Assembly: GCA_934216375.1 (NCBI GenBank)
Contig: CAKQBP010000016.1
Location: forward strand, 1 to 13,344
Origin: an uncultured Veillonella sp.
GTDB taxonomy: Bacteria; Bacillota; Negativicutes; Veillonellales; Veillonellaceae
DNA length: 13,344 bases
Direction of reading: 5' to 3'
Made by a program: the position numbers and the translations under genes. Below the pieces are notes generated by a model. That model made no database searches. It was not told the origin of the DNA and saw nothing but the letters and a program-made list of their open reading frames with translations. This document shows, piece by piece, positions 6,715 to 13,344 of this stretch (positions are counted from its first letter, which is position 1; every line of letters starts with the position of its first letter).

Positions 6715-6806
6715 ATAAACACCTCCAATAATCACGTGACATGGAGTATATGAATATTACTGATAAAACTTATGTATCGTATCCATGCCACAATGGCTTC
6801 CTAAAA

Positions 6807-6820
6807 TGTTAGTACTTACA
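6807..6820. promoter_or_regulatory. Near-palindrome at the predicted cstA start site
   Basis: TGTTAGTACTTACA is a 14-bp palindrome with a single mismatched pair, covering the predicted transcription start of cstA (about 6819). It fits the outer positions of the catabolite-response consensus TGWNANCGNTNWCA but has TA in place of the central CG, the best-conserved part. A repressor operator is plausible; the regulator is not known. Confidence 0.35.
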
Positions 6821-6825
6821 ACATT

Positions 6826-6853
6826 ATTGTATAACTAATCAACAAGGTGTCAA
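6826..6853 (-). promoter_or_regulatory. Sigma70-type promoter of cstA
   Basis: On the minus strand, TTGACA (6853-6848) and TACAAT (6831-6826) are separated by 16 bases. This is the best promoter in the window. It predicts a leader of roughly 105 nt before the cstA ATG. The his terminator lies just upstream, so cstA is independently transcribed. Confidence 0.75.
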
Positions 6854-6901
6854 TTATTAATTTCTCATTTTGAAAGTTAAGTATAACTATAAAGCATAAC
6901 A

Positions 6902-6934
6902 AAAGGCATTCTCTACCTATCAGAGAATGCCTTT
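6902..6934 (-). terminator. his operon terminator
   Basis: AAAGGCATTCTCT (6902-6914) and its exact complement (6922-6934) give a perfect 13-bp stem with a 7-nt loop. It lies about 85 bases after the hisH stop codon. On the minus strand the stem runs into TTTTGTTATGCTTT, so the T-tract is interrupted but present. It separates the his operon from the cstA promoter. Confidence 0.85.
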
Positions 6935-7020
6935 ACTATTTTATTTTGATAAAAGTTATCTATTGCCTTACCACAATACCAGTTTTATAAAGTACTTTTT
7001 TGATATCTTTTATAGTTCTC

Positions 7021-7647
7021 TTATTCCTTTGTCGCTCCATAAGCTTCTGTAATATTGCCAAATGTACGCAACAAATTTAGACCTACGACACCACTTTTTT
7101 CAGGATGAAATTGCATTCCATACACTCTACCACGTTTTACAATGCCAGGTACATCGATACCATAATTTGCAGTAGATATGATATATTCAGGATCTGTATC
7201 CACATAATAGGAATGAACGAAATATGTATATTGATCATCTACATTATTAAAAATACTATGAGGCTGGTGTACTACATTTTTATTCCAACCCATATGAGGC
7301 ACGCTAAGACCAAGGTTGCTAGGAATTTCTTTCACCATACCGGGAATAAGGCCTAAACCGGGAGTTGGGCCGTATTCTTCAGACTCTTCAAATAAAAGTT
7401 GCATTCCTAAACAAATACCTAATAAAGGAATTTCACGCTTTACTACCTCATGGATGACATCAACTAAACCATGCTCTTTTAGAACTGCCATCGCCGGCGC
7501 ATATGCGCCTACACCTGGCAAGAGAACGCCATCAGCATTTAGTATGGTCTCAGGATCTGCCGTTAGCACTACCTCAAGGCCAATGTAAGCTAAGGCTTTC
7601 TCGACATTGAAGGTATTCCCTGCATCATAATCTATAATGGCAATCAT
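7021..7647 (-). CDS. hisH: Imidazole glycerol phosphate synthase, glutaminase subunit (HisH)
   Basis: HisH releases ammonia from glutamine and passes it to HisF, which builds imidazole glycerol phosphate and AICAR from PRFAR. The 208-aa protein is a class I glutamine amidotransferase. It starts MIAIIDYDAGNTFNVEKAL, has the oxyanion-loop segment GVLLPGVGAY, the nucleophile cysteine in LLGICLGMQLLFEES, and the His-Glu pair in GMQFHPEKSG. Length is normal for the family. GGAG lies 8 bases before the ATG. It is the last gene of the operon, 78 bases after hisC and followed by a terminator. It is far from hisF although the two proteins act as one complex; in many genomes hisH lies beside hisA and hisF. 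Confidence 0.97.
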   Translation of the reverse strand: MIAIIDYDAGNTFNVEKALAYIGLEVVLTADPETILNADGVLLPGVGAYAPAMAVLKEHGLVDVIHEVVKREIPLLGICLGMQLLFEESEEYGPTPGLGLIPGMVKEIPSNLGLSVPHMGWNKNVVHQPHSIFNNVDDQYTYFVHSYYVDTDPEYIISTANYGIDVPGIVKRGRVYGMQFHPEKSGVVGLNLLRTFGNITEAYGATKE

Positions 7648-7725
7648 AATAAACTCCAGTCTATAGGGTAAAACACGATAAGATAAAATAAAACATATTA
7701 CAAATTATACTTTATTCTGTACAAA

Positions 7726-8802
7726 TTAATTCATGAAATCTCTTAATATCTTGCGCATAATATCCCCATCTTGAGGCATTGGAATTGTAAGGCGTAACCA
7801 TCCTTCTCGTTGACCTCGGCGCACTTGGTAACCTGATTTGAGCCAAGCATCTGCAAGACCTTCCGCATCAGGCGATGCAAAGAAGATAAAATTTGCTTCG
7901 CTCTTATAGTAGTGAATGCCTAACTCATCAAAGAGGCTTTCCCATTTTGTTCGCTCTTCTGCATTTTGAGAGACCGTTCTCGCCACAAATTCTTGATCAC
8001 CGAAAGCGGCTTCTGCAGCCACTTGAGATAAGGTATTCAGATTGTACGGCAAGCGAATGGTTTGCATATAATTGGCCAATTCTAAAGGTGTCATCATGTA
8101 GCCTACACGGTAGTTAGCAAGGCCATAGGCCTTCGAGAAGGTACGCATGATAGCTACATTAGGGAACTCATCCAAGAGCGCGCGTGCCGTAGGAACAGCT
8201 ACGGAAGTGACAAAATCGATATACGCCTCGTCTATGATAACCAAGGTTTCCTTTGGTACAGCTGCTACAAATTTGCGGATATCTTCAACAGACTCATAGG
8301 TGCCCGTTGGGTTATTAGGATTACAGATCCACACGAGGCGTGTCGTTTCATCTACAGCTTTCACGAGAGCAGAAAAATCATACTGTCCCGTTTCAAAATC
8401 AGCTGGCACCTCGCGAATCTCAGCACCTTCCACGAGGCCATTCAAGGCATATTCCGAAAAGGCTGGCACGCTTACTACGATGGAGTCACCAGCAGTAATC
8501 AATGTTTTATTGACCATTGCGATCACCTCATCGAGACCTACGCCGATGACGAGTTGCTCAGGTTGCACCTGCCAGTAATTCGCTAATTTCATGCGCAAAT
8601 CGGTAGCATTACCATCAGGATAGTAGTTGGCATCATTATGTGTTACATAGCTAAGAATAGCCTCCCGTACCAATTGCGATGTGCCGTATGGATTTTCATT
8701 CGCCGACAAGCGCACCAATCTGTCGATACCAAGGCGCTCTTTCACCGCTTCAGCCGGCTCCTCAGGTATATAGGGTTTCAATGTGCGAATTATCTCTTTC
8801 AT
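7726..8802 (-). CDS. hisC: Histidinol-phosphate aminotransferase (HisC)
   Basis: HisC transfers an amino group from glutamate to imidazole acetol phosphate, giving histidinol phosphate; it uses pyridoxal phosphate. The 358-aa protein is a complete fold-type I aminotransferase. It has SANENPYGTS near the N-terminus, the WICNPNNPTGTYES cofactor region, IIDEAYIDF with the conserved Asp, and the Schiff-base lysine in MRTFSKAYGLANYRVGY. The C-terminal arginine is in EGWLRLTIPMPQDG. AAGGATAG precedes the ATG. It sits 125 bases after hisE and 78 bases before hisH on the same strand. Related enzymes in some bacteria also act on aromatic amino acid precursors, but the his context makes the histidine role clear. 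Confidence 0.96.
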   Translation of the reverse strand: MKEIIRTLKPYIPEEPAEAVKERLGIDRLVRLSANENPYGTSQLVREAILSYVTHNDANYYPDGNATDLRMKLANYWQVQPEQLVIGVGLDEVIAMVNKTLITAGDSIVVSVPAFSEYALNGLVEGAEIREVPADFETGQYDFSALVKAVDETTRLVWICNPNNPTGTYESVEDIRKFVAAVPKETLVIIDEAYIDFVTSVAVPTARALLDEFPNVAIMRTFSKAYGLANYRVGYMMTPLELANYMQTIRLPYNLNTLSQVAAEAAFGDQEFVARTVSQNAEERTKWESLFDELGIHYYKSEANFIFFASPDAEGLADAWLKSGYQVRRGQREGWLRLTIPMPQDGDIMRKILRDFMN

Positions 8803-8927
8803 AGGCTATCCTTTCTAACTATTTTCTTAATGTATATAAACGCATTTTACCTCATTTTGTGTTTATAAACTCGTCTTAACTCATATAAATGCATGGGTAA
8901 TCGTAGGAACTCATAACGCGATGTACA
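8803..8927. other. hisE-hisC spacer with short repeats
   Basis: This AT-rich spacer has no gene. It holds a perfect 10-bp palindrome GTTTATAAAC (8861-8870) and a 12-bp direct repeat with one mismatch, ATATAAACGCAT (8834-8845) and ATATAAATGCAT (8883-8894). I see no terminator hairpin with a T-run, so transcription should read through from hisE to hisC. Confidence 0.4.
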
Positions 8928-9254
8928 TTATAAATTTGTAATTTCTGGGCGATCTGTAGTCTTGCTAACAACCCCTTCGCGGCTCGCCAGCTCAGCTTCA
9001 ATGGCTTCGTAAGGAATATTTTTCTCCGCTAATAACACGAGCAAGTGATATAACACATCTGCTGTTTCGTAAATCAGCTCCTGTGGATCATCATTTTTTG
9101 CGGCGATAACGACTTCCGTTGCCTCTTCCCCAACTTTTTTCAGGATTTTATCGAGTCCTTTGTCAAATAAATAATTCGTATAAGAACCTTCCTTTGGCTG
9201 TGCCTTACGGTTTTTAATAATTTCGTATAATTCGTTCAGTGTTTGCTGTGCCAT
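8928..9254 (-). CDS. hisE: Phosphoribosyl-ATP pyrophosphatase (HisE)
   Basis: HisE hydrolyses phosphoribosyl-ATP to phosphoribosyl-AMP and pyrophosphate, the second step of histidine synthesis. The 108-aa protein has the all-helical MazG-like fold signature: LYEIIKNRKAQPKEGSYTNY, then KILKKVGEEATEVVIAAKN with the metal-binding glutamates, and ETADVLYHLLVLLAEKNI with a second acidic pair. Length fits a stand-alone enzyme. Its ATG follows the hisI stop codon by two bases, and GGAG sits within the last codons of hisI, so the two are translationally coupled. In E. coli and B. subtilis the two activities are fused in one HisIE protein; here they are separate. Confidence 0.96.
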   Translation of the reverse strand: MAQQTLNELYEIIKNRKAQPKEGSYTNYLFDKGLDKILKKVGEEATEVVIAAKNDDPQELIYETADVLYHLLVLLAEKNIPYEAIEAELASREGVVSKTTDRPEITNL

Positions 9255-9256
9255 GC

Positions 9257-9574
9257 TTAACTCCGTTCTACTTCATTAAAGAAACAGCTTGTACGCCCGG
9301 TATGACAGGCAGGACCTTCAGGCTTAACTTGAATGAGCAAGGTGTCGCCATCACAATCTAGGGCCATGCTCACCACATGCTGCACATTGCCGCTGGTGCC
9401 ACCCTTATGCCATAGTTCTTGACGAGATCGAGACCAAAACCACGTTTCCTTTGTTTCTAATGTTTTGTGAAAGCTTTCTTCGTTCATCCACGCCACCATG
9501 AGAACGTCCTTAGTCTCCGCATCTTGCACAACTGTCGGCAACAAGCCATTTCCTTTTTCAAAATCTGGTTTCAT
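9257..9574 (-). CDS. hisI: Phosphoribosyl-AMP cyclohydrolase (HisI)
   Basis: HisI opens the adenine ring of phosphoribosyl-AMP to give ProFAR, the third step of the pathway, using zinc and magnesium. The 105-aa protein has the usual order of motifs: [18 protein letters not shown], then [20 protein letters not shown], the acidic metal site in [10 protein letters not shown], and the cysteine-rich end [13 protein letters not shown]. All expected metal ligands appear present. AAAGGATAG lies a few bases before the ATG. It follows hisF after an unusually long 295-base spacer filled with hexamer repeats, and precedes hisE by two bases. Confidence 0.96.
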   Translation of the reverse strand: MKPDFEKGNGLLPTVVQDAETKDVLMVAWMNEESFHKTLETKETWFWSRSRQELWHKGGTSGNVQHVVSMALDCDGDTLLIQVKPEGPACHTGRTSCFFNEVERS

Positions 9575-9624
9575 ATTCTATCCTTTATTAAAAGTAATCA
9601 CTAATCCCTTATCCTATGTCAGTT

Positions 9625-9780
9625 TGTGTATCTATCTCTACATCTGTATTTATGTATGCATTTTATTCTATATCTATATATGTATCTACATCTTTATACG
9701 TTTCTATCTCTATCTCTATCTATTACTATTGCTATTACTATTACTATTACTATTTCTATTTTTATTTCTATTTCTATTTT
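9625..9780. repeat. Degenerate hexamer tandem repeat between hisF and hisI
   Basis: About 26 consecutive 6-base units stay in one phase across this stretch. The part at 9703-9780 is the most regular: three TCTATC units, then TATTAC, TATTGC, three TATTAC, and TATTTC or TATTTT to the end. Units from 9625 to 9702 (such as TCTATC, TCTACA, TCTGTA, TCTATA) are more diverged. On the his mRNA it reads as purine-rich GATAGA, GTAATA and GAAATA units. Open frames through it on either strand are by-products of the 6-base period. Confidence 0.9.
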
Positions 9781-9781
9781 C

Positions 9782-9797
9782 TGTTTATCTATAAACA
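9782..9797. repeat. 16-bp dyad beside the hexamer repeat
   Basis: TGTTTATCTATAAACA has perfect 7-bp arms around a 2-bp centre, immediately past the end of the hexamer array on the hisF side. It could be an operator or a weak RNA hairpin; no T-run follows. Confidence 0.4.
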
Positions 9798-9869
9798 AAC
9801 TATTTAACTAACTCTGAACATATAGACTAGCAAAGAATTTACGAGAGATAGTAATTGTTTAGATTTGTT

Positions 9870-10628
9870 TTAGCGCACTGTAATTCCGTGAGCTCGTAGT
9901 TCTTGTTTGAGTTCAGGAATTTTAACTTCTCCAAAGTGGAATATAGATGCTGCCAAAGCACCGGTAACACCGGTTTGCTTAAAGAGATTTACAAAATCCT
10001 CAACCTTACCCGCACCACCAGATGCGATGATAGGTACATTAACAACAGACTCAATAGCCTTATATAACTCGATATCAAAGCCAGATTTTGTACCATCTTT
10101 GTCCATGCTCGTTACTAGCAATTCCCCTGCTCCACGAGCTACGGCCTCTTTTGCCCAATCTAGCGCTTTCCATTCTGTACGCTTGCGACCGCCGTGAGTA
10201 TAGGCATACCATTCGCCCGTTTCTTCATCTGTTTTCACATCAATGGCTACCACCATACATTGATTGCCAAACTTTTGAGCCCCTTCTGTGATGAGCTCAG
10301 GATTAGCAAGAGCCGCAGAGTTCAAAGATACCTTGTCCGCACCAGCTTTCAGCAAAGCCGTCATATCATCAACACTCTTGATACCACCACCCACGGTGAG
10401 TGGCATAAATACTTGTGTGGAGATTTCCTGTACCACATCGCGCATAGTGGTCCGCGCATCAACGGTGGCCGTAATATCTAAGAATACCAGCTCATCTGCC
10501 TGTTGCTGCTCATAGGAAGCCGCAATATCTACGGGACTGCCTACATCTACGAGATTAACAAAGTTAACCCCTTTTTTTACGCGCCCATCATCTACATCTA
10601 GGCAAGGAATAATCCGTTTCGCTAACAT
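9870..10628 (-). CDS. hisF: Imidazole glycerol phosphate synthase, cyclase subunit (HisF)
   Basis: HisF takes ammonia from HisH and converts PRFAR to imidazole glycerol phosphate and AICAR. The 252-aa protein is a complete (beta-alpha)8 barrel: [20 protein letters not shown] with the catalytic Asp, [36 protein letters not shown] with the second Asp, [17 protein letters not shown], and [15 protein letters not shown] in the C-terminal phosphate site. I choose the ATG at 10628-10626 because AAGGAGC lies just upstream and it gives the standard start; the ATG at 10643 would overlap that site. It is 84 bases after hisA and is followed by the repeat-filled spacer before hisI. Confidence 0.97.
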   Translation of the reverse strand: MLAKRIIPCLDVDDGRVKKGVNFVNLVDVGSPVDIAASYEQQQADELVFLDITATVDARTTMRDVVQEISTQVFMPLTVGGGIKSVDDMTALLKAGADKVSLNSAALANPELITEGAQKFGNQCMVVAIDVKTDEETGEWYAYTHGGRKRTEWKALDWAKEAVARGAGELLVTSMDKDGTKSGFDIELYKAIESVVNVPIIASGGAGKVEDFVNLFKQTGVTGALAASIFHFGEVKIPELKQELRAHGITVR

Positions 10629-10712
10629 AAAGCTCCTTTCCATCGAGTGTCACTCAATATATTCCATTGGTTGCGGTCAATAATTAATTTAAGAACATCA
10701 CGATCATTTCTA

Positions 10713-11435
10713 TTATTTCTGCTGATTGTACTCGGCGATTTCCTCTAGTGTAATCGTGCCCTCGTACAGAGCCTTACCCACAATGCTATCCATAACACCT
10801 TTTTGTTCAAGGGATTTAACATCCCCTAGATTACGAACACCCCCAGAAGCAACAATGCGAGCTGTAGGAAATTCGTTTTGCAAATTTCCAAGTAACTCTT
10901 CATTGGCGCCCTGCATCGTACCGTCTCGGTCTACATCGGTAACGATGAAATACTTTGCCCCACCTTCAACCATGGCACCGATTAAATCGGTCATCGGCAC
11001 GTCGGATTGGTCGAGCCAACCTTCAGCGGCAACCTTGCCATTTTTTCCATCTACACCAATAACGATACGCTCCGCACCGTATTCAGCGATAACCTGCTTT
11101 GTAAGTTCCGGATTTTTAAGTGCTACAGATCCTAAGATAACACGATCTACGCCCATGCCTAAATAGAGGTCAACGGCCTCTTTATCTCGGATGCCACCTC
11201 CAATTTCAAGGATGCCTGTGAAAGCTGCACGCACTGCTTTTACAATGTCTACATTTACAGGCTTGCCCGCCTTGGCACCATCTAAATCGACGAGGTGCAA
11301 GGCTCCCACTTTAGCTGCCTCATATTGTTTCGCTTGATCTACTGGATCAGGATTGATGACCGTTTCCTGTGCGAAATCGCCTTTATAGAGGCGAACGCTG
11401 CGACCATCTTGTAAATCTATAGCTGGAAAAATCAT
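10713..11435 (-). CDS. hisA: ProFAR isomerase (HisA)
   Basis: HisA opens the ribose ring of ProFAR by an Amadori rearrangement to give PRFAR. The 240-aa protein has the barrel landmarks: MIFPAIDLQDGRSVRLYKGD with the catalytic Asp, ILEIGGGIRDKEAVD, RIVIGVDGKNGKVAAEGW with the second Asp, FIVTDVDRDGTMQGAN, and ARIVASGGVRNLGDV. I use the ATG at 11435-11433, which has AAGGAG five bases upstream and gives the family's standard start. A longer frame from 11585 would add 50 residues that are an out-of-frame reading of the hisB end. It is 13 bases after hisB and 84 bases before hisF. Confidence 0.97.
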   Translation of the reverse strand: MIFPAIDLQDGRSVRLYKGDFAQETVINPDPVDQAKQYEAAKVGALHLVDLDGAKAGKPVNVDIVKAVRAAFTGILEIGGGIRDKEAVDLYLGMGVDRVILGSVALKNPELTKQVIAEYGAERIVIGVDGKNGKVAAEGWLDQSDVPMTDLIGAMVEGGAKYFIVTDVDRDGTMQGANEELLGNLQNEFPTARIVASGGVRNLGDVKSLEQKGVMDSIVGKALYEGTITLEEIAEYNQQK

Positions 11436-11448
11436 AAATTCTCCTTTA

Positions 11449-12039
11449 TTAAATAACGCCCTTTGTGGAGTTAACCCCTTGGATATCCGGATTAATAGTA
11501 ACTGCTTTGCGCAATGCACGGCCCGTTGCCTTAAACATGCTTTCAATAATGTGATGTGTATTGCGACCATATAAATTGCGCACATGTAAGTTCATAGCAG
11601 CACTCATCGCTAGTGCTTGGAAGAAATCCTCCACCAGCTCTGTTTCAAAGTTGCCACCTAAAACCGGCGTACTCCATTCCCCTTGGAAAGCGAGGTACGG
11701 ACGACCGCTCAAATCGATGACAACTTGCGTCAATGCTTCATCCATAGGCACCCACGCATCGCCGTAACGCTCGATACCTGCCTTATCGCCAAGGGCTTTC
11801 ACCAAGGCCTGACCTAAGGCAAGGCCAACGTCCTCAACCGTATGATGAGCATCGACATATGTATCGCCCTTTGCCTCTACCACAAGGCCAAAACGGCCGT
11901 GCTTCGCCAATAGCGTCAGCATATGGTCAAAAAAGCCAATTCCGGTCGAGATGGAGCTCGTTTGTGTCCCATCAAGGGTAATTTTTACTGTAATATCTGT
12001 TTCTTGAGTGGTGCGTTGCACCGTGCCTGTGCGTATCAT
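11449..12039 (-). CDS. hisB: Imidazoleglycerol-phosphate dehydratase (HisB)
   Basis: HisB removes water from imidazole glycerol phosphate to give imidazole acetol phosphate. The 196-aa protein is the dehydratase only; it lacks the phosphatase domain fused to it in E. coli, so histidinol-phosphate phosphatase must be encoded elsewhere. The metal-binding repeats are clear: [16 protein letters not shown], then [18 protein letters not shown], and in the second half [20 protein letters not shown], the histidines expected to bind manganese. AGAGGT precedes the ATG by four bases. It follows hisD after a repeat-rich spacer of 143 bases and precedes hisA by 13 bases. Confidence 0.97.
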   Translation of the reverse strand: MIRTGTVQRTTQETDITVKITLDGTQTSSISTGIGFFDHMLTLLAKHGRFGLVVEAKGDTYVDAHHTVEDVGLALGQALVKALGDKAGIERYGDAWVPMDEALTQVVIDLSGRPYLAFQGEWSTPVLGGNFETELVEDFFQALAMSAAMNLHVRNLYGRNTHHIIESMFKATGRALRKAVTINPDIQGVNSTKGVI

Positions 12040-12067
12040 AACGACCTCTATACTCCAAAACTATATA

Positions 12068-12093
12068 TCTAATCTATATTTCTAATCTATATT
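12068..12093. repeat. 13-bp perfect tandem repeat in the hisD-hisB spacer
   Basis: TCTAATCTATATT occurs twice back to back (12068-12080 and 12081-12093). It lies on the hisB side of the spacer. Confidence 0.85.
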
Positions 12094-12125
12094 TTAAATT
12101 TACATATACATATAGATGCCCAATA

Positions 12126-12157
12126 TAGACCAAATCTATTTTCTAATATTTGGTCTA
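12126..12157. repeat. 10-bp inverted repeat in the hisD-hisB spacer
   Basis: TAGACCAAAT (12126-12135) and ATTTGGTCTA (12148-12157) are exact complements around a 12-nt loop. Neither strand has a T-run directly after the stem, so it is not a normal intrinsic terminator. It could be an RNA stem between hisD and hisB. Confidence 0.6.
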
Positions 12158-12176
12158 ATATTTTGTCTAATATTTT
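12141..12176. repeat. 12-bp tandem repeat, three units
   Basis: Units TTCTAATATTTG, GTCTAATATTTT and GTCTAATATTTT follow one another with no gap; the last two are identical. The array overlaps the right arm of the inverted repeat and ends a few bases after the hisD stop codon. Confidence 0.8.
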
Positions 12177-12182
12177 TTATGA

Positions 12183-13344
12183 CTATTTTTCAAAGCGTAC
12201 TTCGATGGCGCGAGCATGCGCTTCGAGCCCTTCCGTACGAGCCAAAGTAGTAATATGTTTTGCCACTTCTTCCAAACGTTCTTTTGTAAATTGTGTGAAA
12301 GACGTGCGTTTCACGAAATCGTATACGCCAAGCGGAGACGAAAATCTAGCTGTACCGCTAGTAGGCAATACGTGGTTCGTACCACCCAAGTAATCGCCCA
12401 GCGGTTCAGATGCATAAGCACCAAGGAATACAGAGCCCGCATTTTGAACGAGGCTCATGTAGTTCATTGGGTCCGGCAATTGAATTTCCAAATGCTCTGG
12501 TGCCACTTCGTTCATCACCGTGAACATGTCTTCAATGCTGTCCATAACAGCAATATAACTGTTGTTTTCAATGGCTGGACGAGCGATACTTTCACGAGGC
12601 AACAATGTTAATTGTCGTTCTACCTCATCAGATACGGCATTTGCTAAGCTTTCACTAGTAGTGACCATAATAGCGCGGGCTCGAGGATCATGCTCCGCTT
12701 GAGATAACAGGTCTGCCGCCAAGTGAACTGGATTAGCGCTGTCATCAGCGATAACACCGATTTCACTTGGGCCCGCAATCATGTCGATATCGACTTGACC
12801 GAATACTTGGCGCTTCGCTGTGGCTACGTAAATATTGCCAGGGCCTACGATTTTATCGACCTTTGGGATCGTTTCCGTGCCGTAAGCCAACGCCGCTACC
12901 CCTTGGGCACCGCCCACTTGATACACCGCATCGACACCCGCTAATTTTGCTGCACCTAGTACGGCAGGGTTAATACCATCCTTTTGAGGCGGTGTCACCA
13001 TGACGATTTCTTTAACACCTGCAATCTTTGCGGGCAAAGCAGTCATGATAATGGTCGAAGGATACGCGGCTGTACCTCCAGGAACGTAGAGACCAACACG
13101 AGCCAAGGGAATGACCTTTTGACCGCGGATGATACCCGGTGTATCCATATCCACAAAGCCCTGCTCGATTTCACGGCTGTGGAATTCTGTAATATTAGTC
13201 TTTGCCTTTAATAATGCGGCTTTCAAATCATCAGATAAAGACTCATAAGCTGTATCGATTTCCTCTTGAGGCACCTTGAAGTCTTCGATGGAAACACCAT
13301 CAAATTTTTCAGAATATGCTTTGAGCGCCGCATCACCGTTAGTC
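12183..13344 (-). CDS. hisD: Histidinol dehydrogenase (HisD), 5' end cut off by the window
   Basis: HisD oxidises histidinol to histidine in two NAD-dependent steps, the last reactions of the pathway. The frame is open to the right edge and continues beyond it: 386 residues are visible, beginning TNGDAALKAYSEKFDGVSIE, and about 45 N-terminal residues are missing relative to the usual 430. A GTG at 13274 is internal, not the start. Landmarks are RVGLYVPGGTAAYPSTI, KIVGPGNIYVATAKRQVFG, IDMIAGPSEIGVIAD, the zinc ligands in LLSQAEHDPRA, the catalytic Glu-His in VAPEHLEIQ, DYLGGTNHVLPTSGTARF, and the final zinc-binding His in LEAHARAIEVRFEK. It is upstream of hisB. hisG and other early genes are probably outside the window. 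Confidence 0.97.
   Translation of the reverse strand, partial: TNGDAALKAYSEKFDGVSIEDFKVPQEEIDTAYESLSDDLKAALLKAKTNITEFHSREIEQGFVDMDTPGIIRGQKVIPLARVGLYVPGGTAAYPSTIIMTALPAKIAGVKEIVMVTPPQKDGINPAVLGAAKLAGVDAVYQVGGAQGVAALAYGTETIPKVDKIVGPGNIYVATAKRQVFGQVDIDMIAGPSEIGVIADDSANPVHLAADLLSQAEHDPRARAIMVTTSESLANAVSDEVERQLTLLPRESIARPAIENNSYIAVMDSIEDMFTVMNEVAPEHLEIQLPDPMNYMSLVQNAGSVFLGAYASEPLGDYLGGTNHVLPTSGTARFSSPLGVYDFVKRTSFTQFTKERLEEVAKHITTLARTEGLEAHARAIEVRFEK

Noticed and set aside
9498..9811. Plus-strand open frames rich in Y, F, L and I between hisF and hisI
   Set aside because: They are created by the six-base repeat, which cannot make stops in these frames. There is no ribosome binding site and no protein-like composition.
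11436..11585. N-terminal extension of HisA by 50 residues
   Set aside because: It is an out-of-frame reading of the hisB 3' end. The ATG at 11435 has a good ribosome binding site and gives the normal HisA start.
1..13344. CRISPR array, insertion sequence, tRNA or phage genes
   Set aside because: No regularly spaced repeats with unique spacers, no transposase or integrase motifs and no tRNA-like cloverleaf were found; the tandem repeats present have no spacers.

Overview
The window is a 13.3 kb piece of a low-GC chromosome, most likely from Veillonella or a close relative (Negativicutes: Firmicutes with an outer membrane). This is inferred from base composition, Firmicute-type AGGAGG ribosome binding sites, a secreted protein with a copper-amine-oxidase-like N-terminal domain, an AsmA/TamB-type envelope protein expected only where an outer membrane exists, and a short CstA carrier. 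The genus was not tested by any search. All recognised genes lie on the minus strand except one at 2169-2900.

Layout from left to right. At 1-727 are queF (queuosine pathway nitrile reductase) and the start of an unrecognised membrane-protein gene coupled to it. At 728-2100 is AT-rich DNA with one intact small membrane-protein gene (64 aa) and the remains of at least two others. One is a membrane-protein ORF broken at a run of seven T and one is a soluble-looking ORF broken at a run of six T. A 50-bp direct repeat also lies here. At 2169-2900 is the secreted plus-strand protein, which converges on an AsmA-like protein (3056-4678) across a shared hairpin terminator. At 4882-6714 is cstA, with its own sigma70-type promoter and two terminator-like hairpins.

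From 7021 to the right edge runs a histidine operon read leftwards: hisD (5' end cut off), hisB, hisA, hisF, hisI, hisE, hisC, hisH, then a strong terminator. These supply most steps after the first reaction of histidine synthesis. hisG, hisZ and a histidinol-phosphate phosphatase are not in view. hisI and hisE are separate genes, HisB is the dehydratase alone, and hisH is split from its partner hisF.

The unusual parts are non-genic. Two his spacers (hisF-hisI and hisD-hisB) are filled with short tandem repeats, the first being about 26 in-phase hexamers. The 1.2-2.1 kb region looks like a decayed cassette array of small genes, possibly toxin/immunity-type. The cstA start site carries a near-palindrome resembling a catabolite-repressor site but with a different centre. 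I found no CRISPR array, tRNA, rRNA, insertion sequence or complete unknown defence system.
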